Numbered from the stretch's first letter, positions 37,299-46,293 are shown. The stretch is 64,000 nucleotides of DNA from Microcoleus sp. FACHB-61 (GCA_014695295.1 JACJNY010000025.1:1-64000), one strand, 5' to 3'. A program made the numbers and translations. The notes: generated by a model not told the origin, from the letters alone.

Positions 37299-37715
37299 AT
37301 GAGTATAAAAACCGCTGTATTGATAGAGCAATCGGGGGTAATTCCCTATCGTATTCAAGACGGAAAAATTGAAGTAATGCTGATTACTTCTTCGGCTAGC
37401 AAGCGCTGGGTTATTCCCAAAGGATTAATTGAACCTGACATGACTCCCCAAGATTCCGCCGCCAAGGAAGCTTGGGAAGAAGCAGGTTTGTTGGGTAAAG
37501 TGTTCCCGGATTTGTTAGGAACTTACGAGTATCAAAAGTCCGGCTGTACTTGGCTGGTAGGAGTATTTCTACTGCAAGTGCAATCAGTTCTAGAAATTTG
37601 GCCCGAAGCTAGCAAGAGAAAGCGGCAGTGGGTAAGTATTCCTAAAGCAATTAAGCGGGTTAATGAACCGGAACTCAAACTCATTTTTGCGGATTTGCCT
37701 ACTAGGTTCTGGTGA
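37299..37715 (+). CDS. Nudix hydrolase
   Basis: 138 residues. The Nudix box lies at 42-64 (GLIEPDMTPQDSAAKEAWEE then AGL); E57, E60 and E61 give the metal site, while the first Glu of the box is replaced by M48, as in diphosphoinositol-phosphate hydrolase-like relatives. IPYRIQDGKIEVMLITS and RWVIPKG are the usual flanks. Substrate unknown: a nucleoside diphosphate derivative or Ap4A-like compound. Start ATG 37299; 285 gene-free bases precede it. Confidence 0.87.
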   Translation: MSIKTAVLIEQSGVIPYRIQDGKIEVMLITSSASKRWVIPKGLIEPDMTPQDSAAKEAWEEAGLLGKVFPDLLGTYEYQKSGCTWLVGVFLLQVQSVLEIWPEASKRKRQWVSIPKAIKRVNEPELKLIFADLPTRFW

Positions 37716-37839
37716 AGAGTCGCTCGGTAAGGGCGGGTTTACCAATACTTTGGTTTTCAACCATAAATTCGGGTGAACCCGCTAAAAGAACAAAATGACT
37801 GAAGACTATATGCTGTAAGATTCTGGAGATGCGATCGCC

Positions 37840-38424
37840 ATGCCATCTCCTCTGATGACCCACCTTAACCCGATTAAAATTCTCTCCCTCAATGACCTGC
37901 GCGAGAACAAGCCCGAACGTCCAGGCTGGTCACTCACCTTCGGAGCCATCTGTGCAGATGCAGCCGCCGTTTGCCTCGACGATGGAGGACACTCTATCCC
38001 TGTGAAGCTGACAATCGAGGGGATTCAACCCTGTGAAATCCAAATTCAATGGGATGCGATCGATGATACCATCCGTCGCTTCAACGCCGATCGGGAAGTT
38101 GCCACTGAATATGGAGCCTACGGGATCGCGGCCCTCATTATGCCTCACCTCACTGGACTCACCATCATCGAACGCTCTGTCAAAGGTAAAGGGTTAGGTT
38201 TTGACTTTTGGCTTGGTTCGCTCGAAGATCCAGGCACGCTATTTCAGCGTAAAGCCCGCTTAGAAGTCTCCGGGATTCGTAAAGGTTCTGACAGCATTAT
38301 TCAAGCCAGAGTTAACATAAAATTAGAACAAATCCGCCCTTCAGATGACGTAGCTCCTGGCTATGTATGTGTAATTGAGTTCGGTACACCCAAAGCACGG
38401 ATCGTCAAAAAATGCAGACCGTAG
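37840..38424 (+). CDS. Uncharacterised protein, upstream member of overlapping pair
   Basis: 194 residues, not recognised. It looks like a mixed alpha/beta soluble protein: PGWSLTFGAICADAAAVCLDDG, a strand pair IPVKLTIEGIQPCEIQIQWDAI, an Ala-rich helix YGAYGIAALIMPHLTG, FDFWLGS, and an end rich in Lys/Arg. The stop overlaps the start of the next gene by 13 bases, which implies translational coupling. HIP1-like GCGATCGCC before the ATG at 37840. Codon use is less AT-rich than the neighbours. Confidence 0.7.
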   Translation: MPSPLMTHLNPIKILSLNDLRENKPERPGWSLTFGAICADAAAVCLDDGGHSIPVKLTIEGIQPCEIQIQWDAIDDTIRRFNADREVATEYGAYGIAALIMPHLTGLTIIERSVKGKGLGFDFWLGSLEDPGTLFQRKARLEVSGIRKGSDSIIQARVNIKLEQIRPSDDVAPGYVCVIEFGTPKARIVKKCRP

Positions 38425-38759
38425 AAGCCCTTCACCATGAAGCAATGGAACTGGTCGATCGAGCCGTTCTCGCCCGTCAGTGCGGTGATATCGACCAAGT
38501 GACTGCACTCACCAGAGCCGCCTTTGCCAAAGAACGGGCGGCAGCGGATTTAGTAGCAAACGAATGGGATTTTGAGCCTACTCGTTCTATACTGCATCGG
38601 AGCGCCGCCGTACTTGGCATTGAGTGTGCCCAACTCCGAGAAGCAGAACGCCTGATTGGACGCGCCCTCGCAGGCAACCCTCCCACGGACATTGCTGATG
38701 AACTGCGTGACCTGCTTATAGAAGAAATTTACTCGCAGCGCCAAGCGATTGGAGCTTAA
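38412..38759 (+). CDS. Small helical TPR-like protein of overlapping pair
   Basis: 115 residues, all-helical pattern with a TPR-like rhythm: ALHHEAMELVDRAVLARQCGD, ALTRAAFAKERAAADLV, EPTRSILHRSAAVLGIECAQ, REAERLIGRALAG and a closing ADELRDLLIEEIYSQ. Function unknown. The start overlaps the preceding gene by 13 bases, so the two are likely made together and may form a complex. No toxin or nuclease motif is visible in either. Confidence 0.7.
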   Translation: MQTVEALHHEAMELVDRAVLARQCGDIDQVTALTRAAFAKERAAADLVANEWDFEPTRSILHRSAAVLGIECAQLREAERLIGRALAGNPPTDIADELRDLLIEEIYSQRQAIGA

Positions 38760-38764
38760 TTTAT

Positions 38765-39247
38765 TTAGGCGTTAGCTGAGAGGAAAGGAATGTTTTCGGC
38801 TAGGTTATCCTTAACTTCAATTCCCTGTTTTCTTGCCCAAAACTGGCTTAAAAAGTGAATTTGCCGCAAGCCGACAACTAAATTTAAACCGGGTACAAAA
38901 ATCCACCAAACTGTTAGCGGTTCTTTGATTCCTTCTTGGCGGTACAATTCGTTAACTGTGTTGTAAAGTTTGAACTGGACGATGTAAATCCAAGCAATAC
39001 CGAGCAAGGAAAACCAACCAAACCATCCGGGAACGTCAGGGTCGAATATCCGCAAAGCTTGGGGGACGGCTACTCCTAAAACAAAGGGAAGCAAGCAAAG
39101 AGTTCCCGACCAACCGCTGCCGTTATAGCGACGCAATTCTTCTTGAATAATCCATTTGTACCATCCATAATATAGCAGCAAGCTGACTCCAGACAGCAAA
39201 ATTACTCGCCACAAAGAGCGCGGTTTACCTAAAGGTTTGTCGGACAT
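38765..39247 (-). CDS. DUF4234-like membrane protein
   Basis: 160 residues with three to four hydrophobic helices: LWRVILLSGVSLLLYYGWYKWIIQEELRRYNG at the N-terminus (about 12-45), then LLPFVLGVAVPQAL, WFGWFSLLGIAWIYIVQFKLYN, and WWIFVPGLNLVVGLRQIHFLSQ. The first helix plus IQEELRRY matches the DUF4234 pattern. Function unknown. Six bases separate its end from the preceding pair, convergent. Start ATG 39247. Confidence 0.6.
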   Translation of the reverse strand: MSDKPLGKPRSLWRVILLSGVSLLLYYGWYKWIIQEELRRYNGSGWSGTLCLLPFVLGVAVPQALRIFDPDVPGWFGWFSLLGIAWIYIVQFKLYNTVNELYRQEGIKEPLTVWWIFVPGLNLVVGLRQIHFLSQFWARKQGIEVKDNLAENIPFLSANA

Positions 39248-39298
39248 ATTTAGATGTAAGATATGAATGGCTATCTTGATTGTATTAACATTTGTTAA

Positions 39299-40351
39299 TT
39301 ATTGCAAAATTGCTTCTCGAATCGATCGCGCTGTTGCAGGGGCCAGCAGAACACCGTTGCGATAGTGGCCGCTGGCGATCAAAACGTGGTCGTTACCGGG
39401 AAGCGTCTCGATAATTGGAGCCGGCCGCCCTTCCGGCCGCGGGCGCAATCCAGACCATTTCCTGATGATTTCAGCTTCTGCTAAGGCCGGACAAAGTGCG
39501 ATCGCCCTCGCCATCACTTGCTCCAACATATCAGCATTCGCCTGAATTTCCCCGCCATTTTCTGAAAACTCCAGTGTCGCCCCCACCCAGAATTCCTGAT
39601 TTCCCACAGGCACAATGTGAACGTCATCGCAAGTAATTACCGGGCTAAAATCTGGGTTTCCTAAAGGATTGGGCGATCGCAAATGCAGCGCTTGTCCCAA
39701 CACCGGGCGAATGTCAACCAACTGACTTAACGATGCAGTTACAGCAGCAGATCCCAAACCAGCGCACACAATTAGTCGATCGAACTCCAAACTAGCAGCA
39801 ATCGCCGCTCCTTCAACTTCCACCCCAAACTCAAAAATCACCCCATTTCGTTCAGCAGCATCAACCAAAGCCAAAGTTAGCGCCGTCGGATCGACTTGCC
39901 GGTCTTGAGGCGAATAAATCGCAGCAATAATCTTATCATTTAAATAGAGATGAGGGCAGCGATCGCGCACTCGTTCAACATCCCAAAGTTCCAATTTCCA
40001 ACCTTGAGACTCGCGAGTTGCTATCAACTTTTCCCACTTACTTAAATCCTCTCCCTCCGAACAAAGCATTAAAATTCCCTGTTTGTTAAAAGGAATTTTT
40101 CGCCCCGTAACTGCTTCCAATTCAGGAATCAAAGTTTCGTAGCGCTGAAGGCTGGTTTCCCTCAACTGCCAATTTCTGCCCTTAGTTTTGTGGCTGATAA
40201 CTCCCATCAAAACACCCAGTGCAGCGCCAGTAGAACCTTGTGCCGGCGGCTGCTTGTCGAACACAGTAACTTTCAGTTCGGGAAATTGACTTAGTTCAAA
40301 GGCGATCGAAGCCCCAACAATACCGCAACCAATAATTGCAACACGAACCAT
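39299..40351 (-). CDS. FAD-dependent oxidoreductase, DAO / glycine-oxidase type
   Basis: 350 residues. FAD-binding GxGxxG-type start VAIIGCGIVGASIAFELS (3-20), then VFDKQPPAQGSTGAALG, a substrate part, VDPTALTLALVDAAERNG, and the DAO C-terminal signature SGLRPRPEGRPAPIIE with GHYRNGVLLAPATA. This is the layout of ThiO/glycine oxidase, which makes iminoacetate for thiamin synthesis, but the substrate is not certain. No thiamin gene is next to it. ATG 40351; an STRR repeat lies directly upstream. Confidence 0.8.
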   Translation of the reverse strand: MVRVAIIGCGIVGASIAFELSQFPELKVTVFDKQPPAQGSTGAALGVLMGVISHKTKGRNWQLRETSLQRYETLIPELEAVTGRKIPFNKQGILMLCSEGEDLSKWEKLIATRESQGWKLELWDVERVRDRCPHLYLNDKIIAAIYSPQDRQVDPTALTLALVDAAERNGVIFEFGVEVEGAAIAASLEFDRLIVCAGLGSAAVTASLSQLVDIRPVLGQALHLRSPNPLGNPDFSPVITCDDVHIVPVGNQEFWVGATLEFSENGGEIQANADMLEQVMARAIALCPALAEAEIIRKWSGLRPRPEGRPAPIIETLPGNDHVLIASGHYRNGVLLAPATARSIREAILQ

Positions 40352-40354
40352 TCA

Positions 40355-40390
40355 ATTTTAGATTTTAGATTTTAGATTTTAGATTTTATA
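40355..40390. repeat. STRR repeat TTTTAGA
   Basis: Five TTTTAGA units in tandem directly upstream of the oxidase start codon. The same unit recurs at 41041, 44344 and 19102 (reverse). Confidence 0.9.
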
Positions 40391-40474
40391 GAAGTTTCTC
40401 TTAGTTTTTCGTAGAGTGCTTATGGCGCACATTACAGCAGATTGCAAGTGTATGAAGCACACCAATCGAGCGCC

Positions 40475-40503
40475 GTAGGGACACGGCATTGCCGTGTCCC
40501 TAC
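40475..40503. repeat. GTAGGGACACGGC hairpin element
   Basis: GTAGGGACACGGC (40475-40487) and GCCGTGTCCCTAC (40491-40503) form a perfect 13-bp stem with loop ATT. Elements of this sequence are, from memory, common in cyanobacterial genomes. It could stabilise or terminate RNA from psbQ or the oxidase. Confidence 0.8.
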
Positions 40504-40590
40504 AAGGGCTTTCTATGTACCTTACTTACCACCAAAAGTGCTGTATCTTCTCGGTGCGCCACAAGCACCCTACGCCAAGCCCAAAAGCTA

Positions 40591-41034
40591 TTAGGCTTTA
40601 GGAATTAGCTGCAAGAAGGTATCGAAATCATTCACGGCTTTTTGATAACTAGCTGTGACTTTGGCATAGTCAACCGCTTTAGCAGCGTTGTCAATTTCAA
40701 CCAAATCAGCAAACAAACTCTTAGTCAAATCAACAGCTTGCTCTTGAGCTTTCGGCAACAAACTGCCAGACACGCTTCTCATGGCGCTGCGCAATTCGCC
40801 GAGAGGCCCGTGAATGTACGTCCTGACATCCACCCACCGGCGCTGTTGAATTAGGGTGTCCAGTCTATCCATGCGCGATCGCAACTCTGTCAGGGTAGGA
40901 ACAGAACGCTGAATTTGCTCGATCTGGGCTGCTGTGTAAGTCGTTGGAACTTTTGCTTCGACACTACTGCAACTAACCAGAAATGCCATCAAAAACGCCA
41001 TCATCACGGCAAAAATTGAACGGGTACGAGTCAT
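40591..41034 (-). CDS. psbQ: Photosystem II protein PsbQ (CyanoQ)
   Basis: 147 residues. Signal peptide with lipobox MAFLVSCSS (Cys 22), so a lipoprotein on the lumenal side of PSII. The mature part shows the four-helix CyanoQ pattern: TYTAAQIEQIQRSVPTLTEL, RSRMDRLDTLIQQRRWVDVRTYIHGPLGELR, the AQEQAVDLTKSLFADLVEIDNAAKA helix and a closing DFDTFLQLIP. It stabilises the oxygen-evolving complex and PSII dimers. Start ATG 41034. Confidence 0.93.
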   Translation of the reverse strand: MTRTRSIFAVMMAFLMAFLVSCSSVEAKVPTTYTAAQIEQIQRSVPTLTELRSRMDRLDTLIQQRRWVDVRTYIHGPLGELRSAMRSVSGSLLPKAQEQAVDLTKSLFADLVEIDNAAKAVDYAKVTASYQKAVNDFDTFLQLIPKA

Positions 41035-41145
41035 ATTGATTTAAGATTTTAGATTTTAGATTTCTCGTTCTCAGGCTCTGCCTGGGAATGCAGCTCGGCG
41101 AGGAGCTGGTTCACTGACCTAGCACCGAGAGTTATGTACAAAATA

Positions 41146-41997
41146 TTATTTTACCTCCTGGCGGCGCAGAAAAGTTATCACAGCATCGCCAACTTTTTCT
41201 GACCAATGTTCTTGAGGATAATGCCCCGCTTGTTCCAGTGTGACTAACTCTGCATTTTGCAGGGAACCGACTAGCTTTTGAGCGGGTTCAACACTCAGCC
41301 AAGGATCTGTCAAACCCCACACAAATAAAGTTGGTCGAGTCCATGCTTTCAAGCCGGATTCAATTTCGGCCATTGACTGCGGCAATTGAATATTGCGGAC
41401 TGTATTCATGAGCGATCGACCCGCATCCGAACTCTTCAAAAACGGGCGGCGGTAAACATCTAAATCTTTGTCTGATATCGTCTGGCCGCTGCCGCCTTCG
41501 AGAGTTCTGTCAACCAAAAGCGGGTCTTGCGTCATCATGTCGCCAATAAAAGGCAGCCCCAACTGCTGCATTTTCCAAGGCAATTTTATATCTGCTGAAA
41601 CTGGTGTATTGATGACAGCTAAACGCTCAATTTTGTCGGGATTTCGCAAAGCGTATTGAATGCCGGCTGAAGCTAAAAATCCTTGGACAACGAGGTGAAA
41701 TCGGTCTAATTCTATAGCTTGAATAAAGCCTGTGAGGGCGTCAACAAAAGCATCGGGAGTATAGGCAAAGTCGCGCTTGTCTGGTTTTGTCGATCGCCCG
41801 TAACCCACCCAATCGGGGGCGATAGATCTAAATCCCTGGGCCGCCAAATCTGGCATCATTACAGTCCAGGTAAAACTCTGGGACGGCAAACCGTGCAGCA
41901 GCAGTACGGGCGGTTTACCAGTTTCGTTAACCGGATTTGTTTCCCGATAAAACCATTGCAGCGGGCCTACTTCAACTATTTTTTCATCAATTGACAT
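41146..41997 (-). CDS. Alpha/beta-hydrolase fold protein lacking the usual nucleophile
   Basis: 283 residues with a clear hydrolase fold: oxyanion loop LLHGLPS (33-39), PDWVGYGRSTKP (61-72), acid strand LFVWGLTDPW, and histidine GHYPQEH. At the nucleophile elbow the expected G-x-S/D-x-G reads LVVQGFLAS (103-109), with G106 at the nucleophile position. Haloalkane-dehalogenase-like relatives have QDW or HDW there. So it may be a non-catalytic or differently working member; similar proteins exist in other cyanobacteria. Start ATG 41997. Located between psbQ and petA. Confidence 0.82.
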   Translation of the reverse strand: MSIDEKIVEVGPLQWFYRETNPVNETGKPPVLLLHGLPSQSFTWTVMMPDLAAQGFRSIAPDWVGYGRSTKPDKRDFAYTPDAFVDALTGFIQAIELDRFHLVVQGFLASAGIQYALRNPDKIERLAVINTPVSADIKLPWKMQQLGLPFIGDMMTQDPLLVDRTLEGGSGQTISDKDLDVYRRPFLKSSDAGRSLMNTVRNIQLPQSMAEIESGLKAWTRPTLFVWGLTDPWLSVEPAQKLVGSLQNAELVTLEQAGHYPQEHWSEKVGDAVITFLRRQEVK

Positions 41998-42102
41998 TAT
42001 TTTACTGGTTATTTATCAAACAATAAGGCGGGGAATACCCGCCCTACTTACCTAATAGTTGGGTGCGCACAGAGTACCTTACCCAACTAATTACAGCCGC
42101 GC

Positions 42103-43092
42103 TTAGAAATTCATTTCAGCAGCTTGAACTTTTTCGACCTGTTTCTTCTTGAGAACCAGCATAATTTGAGCCAGCATGGTCAAAGCCACGAAAGCCATCA
42201 ATCCTTTAACTCGATCGGCACTTTGCAGCACAATCTCCACGTCTTTTTGACCGAAGCCGCCCACATTAGGATTGCTCGTCAAAAGTTCGCCTGCTGCAAC
42301 TGTTTGTCCTTCGGTAACAATCAGTTCCGGGCCTGCGGGAATCGTATCAACAACGGCTGCACCTTCGGCAGGTTGAATTGTCACTTGATAACCGCCATCT
42401 TCAGGTTGAGCAATCTTAGAAATGGTGCCAGCTACCGAAGCATTATAAACAGTATTATTGCTCTTTTCGCCAGTAGGATAAACCTGACCGCGACCGCGGT
42501 TGCCTCCGACATAAATTTGGTATTTGCCGTAGTGAACCGACTTGTCAGTTTCCGGATTCGGCGACAAAACGGGGAATACCAATTCTTTGTATTGTTCTCC
42601 CGGCACCGGGCCCACTAAAACAATATTTTCTTGGGTTTCGCTGTAAGGTTGGAAGTAAAGATCGCCGACTTTTTCCTTCATTTCTTCGGGAATTCTGTCC
42701 TCGGGAGCAATCTTGAAACCTTCGGGCAACATCACCACTGCGCCGACATTCAAGCCGCCTTTGCTGCCGTCGCCGACAACTTGCTGCACGCTAGTATCGT
42801 AGGGAATCTTGACAATAGCTTCAAACACTGTGTCAGGCAAAACAGATTGCGGCACTTCAACTTCAGTCACTTTTGCACCGAGGTGACAGTTAGCGCAAAC
42901 AATCCGACCGGTTGCTTCGCGGGGAGTAGCGGGTGCTGTTTGCTGGGCCCAGAAAGGGTAAGCAAATGCTGCTTGGGGAAATGCGATGTCGCTGGTGAGG
43001 AAAAATCCTGCTGCTACGATCGCAATTAAGGCTGTTTTCGCGATCGTCCTGGCACTGCGGCGAAATATCGCAGATAAATTAGTTTGTGGCAT
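42103..43092 (-). CDS. petA: Apocytochrome f
   Basis: 329 residues from the ATG at 43092; a TTG at 43110 would add six. A long signal peptide ends at QAAFA before YPFWAQQ, the mature start whose Tyr is the axial haem ligand. CANCH carries the c-type haem. The lumenal large and small domains follow ([29 protein letters not shown]) and one C-terminal helix (about 298-318) anchors it in the thylakoid membrane. It hands electrons from the Rieske protein to plastocyanin or cytochrome c6. Downstream partner of petC in the petCA operon, with STRR repeats between. Confidence 0.97.
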   Translation of the reverse strand: MPQTNLSAIFRRSARTIAKTALIAIVAAGFFLTSDIAFPQAAFAYPFWAQQTAPATPREATGRIVCANCHLGAKVTEVEVPQSVLPDTVFEAIVKIPYDTSVQQVVGDGSKGGLNVGAVVMLPEGFKIAPEDRIPEEMKEKVGDLYFQPYSETQENIVLVGPVPGEQYKELVFPVLSPNPETDKSVHYGKYQIYVGGNRGRGQVYPTGEKSNNTVYNASVAGTISKIAQPEDGGYQVTIQPAEGAAVVDTIPAGPELIVTEGQTVAAGELLTSNPNVGGFGQKDVEIVLQSADRVKGLMAFVALTMLAQIMLVLKKKQVEKVQAAEMNF

Positions 43093-43118
43093 TAGAGTAT
43101 TCAATCTCAAAGGTCAGA

Positions 43119-43255
43119 CAATTTTGGATTTTGGATTTTGGATTTTGGATTTTGGATTTTGGATTTTGGATTATTAGACTGCTTTAGGGATGCAATTATC
43201 TGTGGTTTTCACCATTCACCCCCTATCTAAAATCTCAAATCTAAAATCCAAAATA
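43119..43255. repeat. STRR repeats between petC and petA
   Basis: About seven TTTTGGA units (43119-43172) and a second run of AAATCTC/AAATCCA units (43218-43253) fill most of the 165-base petC-petA spacer. Confidence 0.9.
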
Positions 43256-43257
43256 GT

Positions 43258-43800
43258 TTAAGACCACCAAGGTGCTTCGCCGGTGCGGAAATCAGTTTCT
43301 TTCCAAGTTGTAAAAGCGATCTTGTCATCTGCGACAGTGGCGTGGGCCAGGGCCAGAGACAAAGGCGCGGGGCCGCGCACCACTTTGCCCTCATTGTTGT
43401 ATTGAGAACCGTGGCAAGGACAGATAAACTTGTTTTCGCTAACATTCCAAGGCACGACGCAACCCAAGTGAGTGCAGACTGCATTGATGCCGTAGTCGGC
43501 GATAGATAAGTCTTCTTTGACCACAACATAGGTGGGGTCGCCTTTGAGACCTTGGGCTAAGGTGCGATCGCCCGCAGGGTGCGAAGTCAAATATTCGCTA
43601 ACGATGATGTCGTTACCCAAAGCATCTTTCGCTGTCACTCCGCCGCCAACTGCCCCACTCGACGGAGGAACAAAATACTGGACAACGGGATAGAGTGCGC
43701 CCAGTGCAACACCTGTGACTGTACCGAACGTCAGCAAATTCATAAATTGGCGACGCCCCATATCGGGGACATCGGGATTTCCAGCAGAAGATTGAGCCAT
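43258..43800 (-). CDS. petC: Cytochrome b6f Rieske iron-sulfur protein
   Basis: 180 residues. One N-terminal helix (about 21-43, preceded by GRRQFMN, a twin-arginine-like signal) anchors it in the thylakoid. Cluster ligands are CTHLGC and CPCHGSQYN, with the disulfide cysteines in the same two motifs. It accepts electrons from plastoquinol and passes them to cytochrome f. First gene of petCA; start ATG 43800 with AGGCAGG nearby. The TAT translocase gene tatC lies 1.4 kb upstream on the same strand, fitting its export route. Confidence 0.97.
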   Translation of the reverse strand: MAQSSAGNPDVPDMGRRQFMNLLTFGTVTGVALGALYPVVQYFVPPSSGAVGGGVTAKDALGNDIIVSEYLTSHPAGDRTLAQGLKGDPTYVVVKEDLSIADYGINAVCTHLGCVVPWNVSENKFICPCHGSQYNNEGKVVRGPAPLSLALAHATVADDKIAFTTWKETDFRTGEAPWWS

Positions 43801-44014
43801 GACCTGCCTTTACGGTTTTAAGTTACGTTTGTTTGTTAGCTGTTAGCGAACCTGTACGTGCAGAAGAAGGAGGATAATTGCCGTTAATCTGCTCGCACAA
43901 ATTTTAGGCCGCGAAAATTCCTTTTAAGAATGCGCCTTCCAGCCTTTATTAGAGTATTATTACATTTTTTGAACTTTGTCTTTTATTGTTTAATGAATTA
44001 ACTCAGGAGCAACC

Positions 44015-44332
44015 ATGACGGGCAAGGATTTACACCAGCTACTGCTAGAAAAATGGGGAAAGTCTTACGATATCAGATTGCGGCGGACGCGGGGCAAGAT
44101 TTTTGTGCAAGTTATGTGGAAATATCTAGAACAGGCATCTTTTCCGATGACGGAGGCTGATTATTTCGAGCATTTGGATGCGGTGGCCAATTACCTCAAC
44201 GGCTGGGGGAGCACGGCACAGGTGAGAGAATATATCGTAACTACTCGCGATCGCCCGCGCTTGGGCAAAGCTGTCAGCGTTCCCCTAGATTTGGGTGAAA
44301 GAGCCTCGGAGTGGTTGCTAGACGAGTTTTGA
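44015..44332 (+). CDS. DUF3067 family protein
   Basis: 105 residues conforming to DUF3067, found in cyanobacteria and plants: GKDLHQLLLEKWGKSYDIRLRR, IFVQVMWKYLEQASFPM, YFEHLDAVANYLNGWG and DRPRLGKAVSVPLDL. Function unknown. It is divergent from petC, an arrangement common in cyanobacteria. AGGAG 6 bases before the ATG at 44015. Confidence 0.82.
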   Translation: MTGKDLHQLLLEKWGKSYDIRLRRTRGKIFVQVMWKYLEQASFPMTEADYFEHLDAVANYLNGWGSTAQVREYIVTTRDRPRLGKAVSVPLDLGERASEWLLDEF

Positions 44333-44743
44333 ATCACTCAGTCGATTTTAGATTTTAGATTTTAGATTTTAGATTGACTCCACAGCGGGGATCTGGGGGA
44401 GTTCCCTAAAGTTTTGTGTCGCGCCGCGGCTGGATTAGTTGAGCCCAAAGTCCCGAAAATCGATCGGCGAGCTTGTCATACGACTTGCTGCTGGTGAGAA
44501 ACTAAGCTGTGGCGCATCTAATTTGCACAGGTGTTTTGATTCAAAGTCTTGTGTGGCGGGCTTTCCTGCGCGCCGCCAACTGTGGGATTTAAATGCCGCA
44601 ACAGTTTCTGGGGCTTTTTAGGGGCTTTTTTAATTTTGGGCGATCGGGCTTCTAGCTTACCAAAATCATCGGAACCAATTTCTGTCAACAATTTCACATA
44701 CAATGAGTGTCAGATATCTTGTGAAATTTAGGAGAATGTTGTA
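44333..44743. other. Intergenic region before ccmK
   Basis: Begins with a TTTTAGA repeat (44344-44376). No gene is credible. A TACAAT at 44699-44704 could be the -10 of ccmK; the -35 is unclear. An AGGAG at about 44731 is the ccmK ribosome site. Confidence 0.5.
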
Positions 44744-45052
44744 ATGGGTGTTGCACTGGGAATGGTTGAAGTCTTAGGATTTCCCGCTGCAGTAGAAGTT
44801 GCGGACTCAATGGTGAAAGCAGCCAGTGTTACTTTAGTTCGCTATGAGAAAATAACCCGCGCCTACTGGACAATTATAGTGCGAGGAGATGTTTCTGAAG
44901 TGCAAGCAGCAGTGGCTGCTGGAATTGAATCAGTTAAAAAGGTCGATGGCGGAAAGTTGCTATCGTATCACATAATTGCTCGTCCCCACGAGAATCTAGA
45001 TTACGTTTTGCCGATCGGCTACACTCCTGAAGTCGAACAGTTCCGAATGTAG
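44744..45052 (+). CDS. Carboxysome shell protein, CcmK type with unusual pore
   Basis: 102 residues, one BMC domain: [22 protein letters not shown], then [22 protein letters not shown] and [25 protein letters not shown]. It should form hexamers that tile the beta-carboxysome shell. It is closest by eye to CcmK1/K2, but the pore segment EKIGSGR is replaced by EKITRAYW (residues 35-42) and G33 by Arg, which would change size and charge of the central pore. It lies alone, away from any ccm cluster, like the satellite ccmK3-K6 genes. Good ribosome site before ATG 44744. Confidence 0.9.
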   Translation: MGVALGMVEVLGFPAAVEVADSMVKAASVTLVRYEKITRAYWTIIVRGDVSEVQAAVAAGIESVKKVDGGKLLSYHIIARPHENLDYVLPIGYTPEVEQFRM

Positions 45053-45160
45053 TCAAAGTTTTGACAAAACTTGGGTGTTGAATTTTAACTTTTAGTAATT
45101 ATAGAGGCGCGGGCGATCGCGTCTCTATATTTTTTTGCTGCGAGTAGATATTGGGAGTTT

Positions 45161-46006
45161 TTAGCGTCCTAAAAGCTTCACCAAACCAACGCCACCCAAA
45201 TACAAGCCGAGGATCGCACCTCCTAAAAGACTTTGCGTTAAAGGATCAGTAGAAGGCGTTAAAACCGCTCCCAAAACTGCGGCTCCCAAGACGACATACC
45301 GCCAGCCCGATAGCATTTGGTTCGACGAAAAAATGCCAAAAACGCCTAGCAATACTAGGAAGATCGGGATTTGAAAAGCTAAGCCAGTGCAGAACATTAA
45401 CAGCAGCACAAATTTAAAGTATTTGTCGATCGACCACAACTGCTCTACAACATCCGCTCCATAGGTAACAAAGAAGTTAAGCGCCGCCGGAATCAGAGCG
45501 ATGTAAGCAAAGACTAACCCGCCCAAAAATAGGAAACTCGAACCGAAAAACACCGGCCCCAGCAACCTGCGTTCTTTGCGAGTCAAGCCGGGGAGAACAA
45601 ACAGCGCTATCTGGTAAAAAATAAACGGAGTGGCGATGAGCAAACCGCTGTATCCGGCTACTTCGATAGAAACAAAGAAATACTCGCCCGGAGCTAGTTG
45701 CAGAAACTTGACGGGCCCGGCCGGTACTTCTAGCAGTTGCACGATGGGTTTCACTGTGAAAAAGCAACCGATTACAGCGATTGCTACTGCAATTAGCGAG
45801 TAGAAAAGTCGCTGGCGCAATTCTTCTAAATGGTCGAATAAAGACATTTCAACTTCGTCGGGAAGTTCGTCTAGAAATTCGTTTTCTAGGTTGCGAGAAC
45901 CCATCGCACCGCCTGCGATTGGTGCAATGCTGTTTTCCGGGCTAATTGCTTCGAGGTTGTTGTCGGAACCTTGTTCGGATGTCTCCAAGTTTGAGGGAGC
46001 AGTCAT
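45161..46006 (-). CDS. tatC: Twin-arginine translocase subunit TatC
   Basis: 281 residues. A 55-residue acidic N-terminal extension precedes the TatC core: MSLFDHLEELRQRLFYSL with the conserved Glu for signal binding, ATPFIFYQIALFVLPGL, and KYFKFVLLLMFCTGLAFQIP. Six membrane helices are visible. It binds twin-arginine signals and transports folded proteins into the thylakoid lumen or periplasm. On the same strand upstream of petC, whose Rieske product is a TAT substrate. Start ATG 46006. Confidence 0.95.
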   Translation of the reverse strand: MTAPSNLETSEQGSDNNLEAISPENSIAPIAGGAMGSRNLENEFLDELPDEVEMSLFDHLEELRQRLFYSLIAVAIAVIGCFFTVKPIVQLLEVPAGPVKFLQLAPGEYFFVSIEVAGYSGLLIATPFIFYQIALFVLPGLTRKERRLLGPVFFGSSFLFLGGLVFAYIALIPAALNFFVTYGADVVEQLWSIDKYFKFVLLLMFCTGLAFQIPIFLVLLGVFGIFSSNQMLSGWRYVVLGAAVLGAVLTPSTDPLTQSLLGGAILGLYLGGVGLVKLLGR

Positions 46007-46066
46007 AGGGATTTTTGATTTTATTTAGGTTTTAGGTTTATTAGTCCTGGACGCAGGTAAATTCAA

Positions 46067-46128
46067 AAACCCGGTTTATGGGTGAACTTCCATCGCTCAC
46101 AACAAAGATTTTGCGTAGAAACCGGGTT
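46067..46128. repeat. AAACCCGGTTT inverted repeat
   Basis: AACCCGGTTT (46068-46077) and AAACCGGGTT (46119-46128) with 41 bases between, upstream of tatC. Third member of the family at 12734 and 15882. Confidence 0.75.
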
Positions 46129-46179
46129 GTTTGGGCAAGCGTCCTATTTATGCAAACTGCAGGCGATCGCTCTTTTACT

Positions 46180-46293
46180 TTAACTCCAACCGCGCATTTT
46201 TTGGTGGACTTTTGTCACGTACCAGGTATAGTCAGCGGGCTGGGATTCTGACTCTGCTTTGAGAATGCAGGTTTGCGATCGCTCTTCGGTCAT
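46180..46293 (-). CDS. Possible 37-residue small protein
   Basis: ATG 46293 to TAA 46180, preceded by GGAAGCGGAAA. The product begins MTEERSQTC and ends YVTKVHQKMRGWS. No family recognised. It is included because of the ribosome-site-like sequence and non-random look, but it could be chance or part of the broken locus just upstream. Confidence 0.3.
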   Translation of the reverse strand: MTEERSQTCILKAESESQPADYTWYVTKVHQKMRGWS

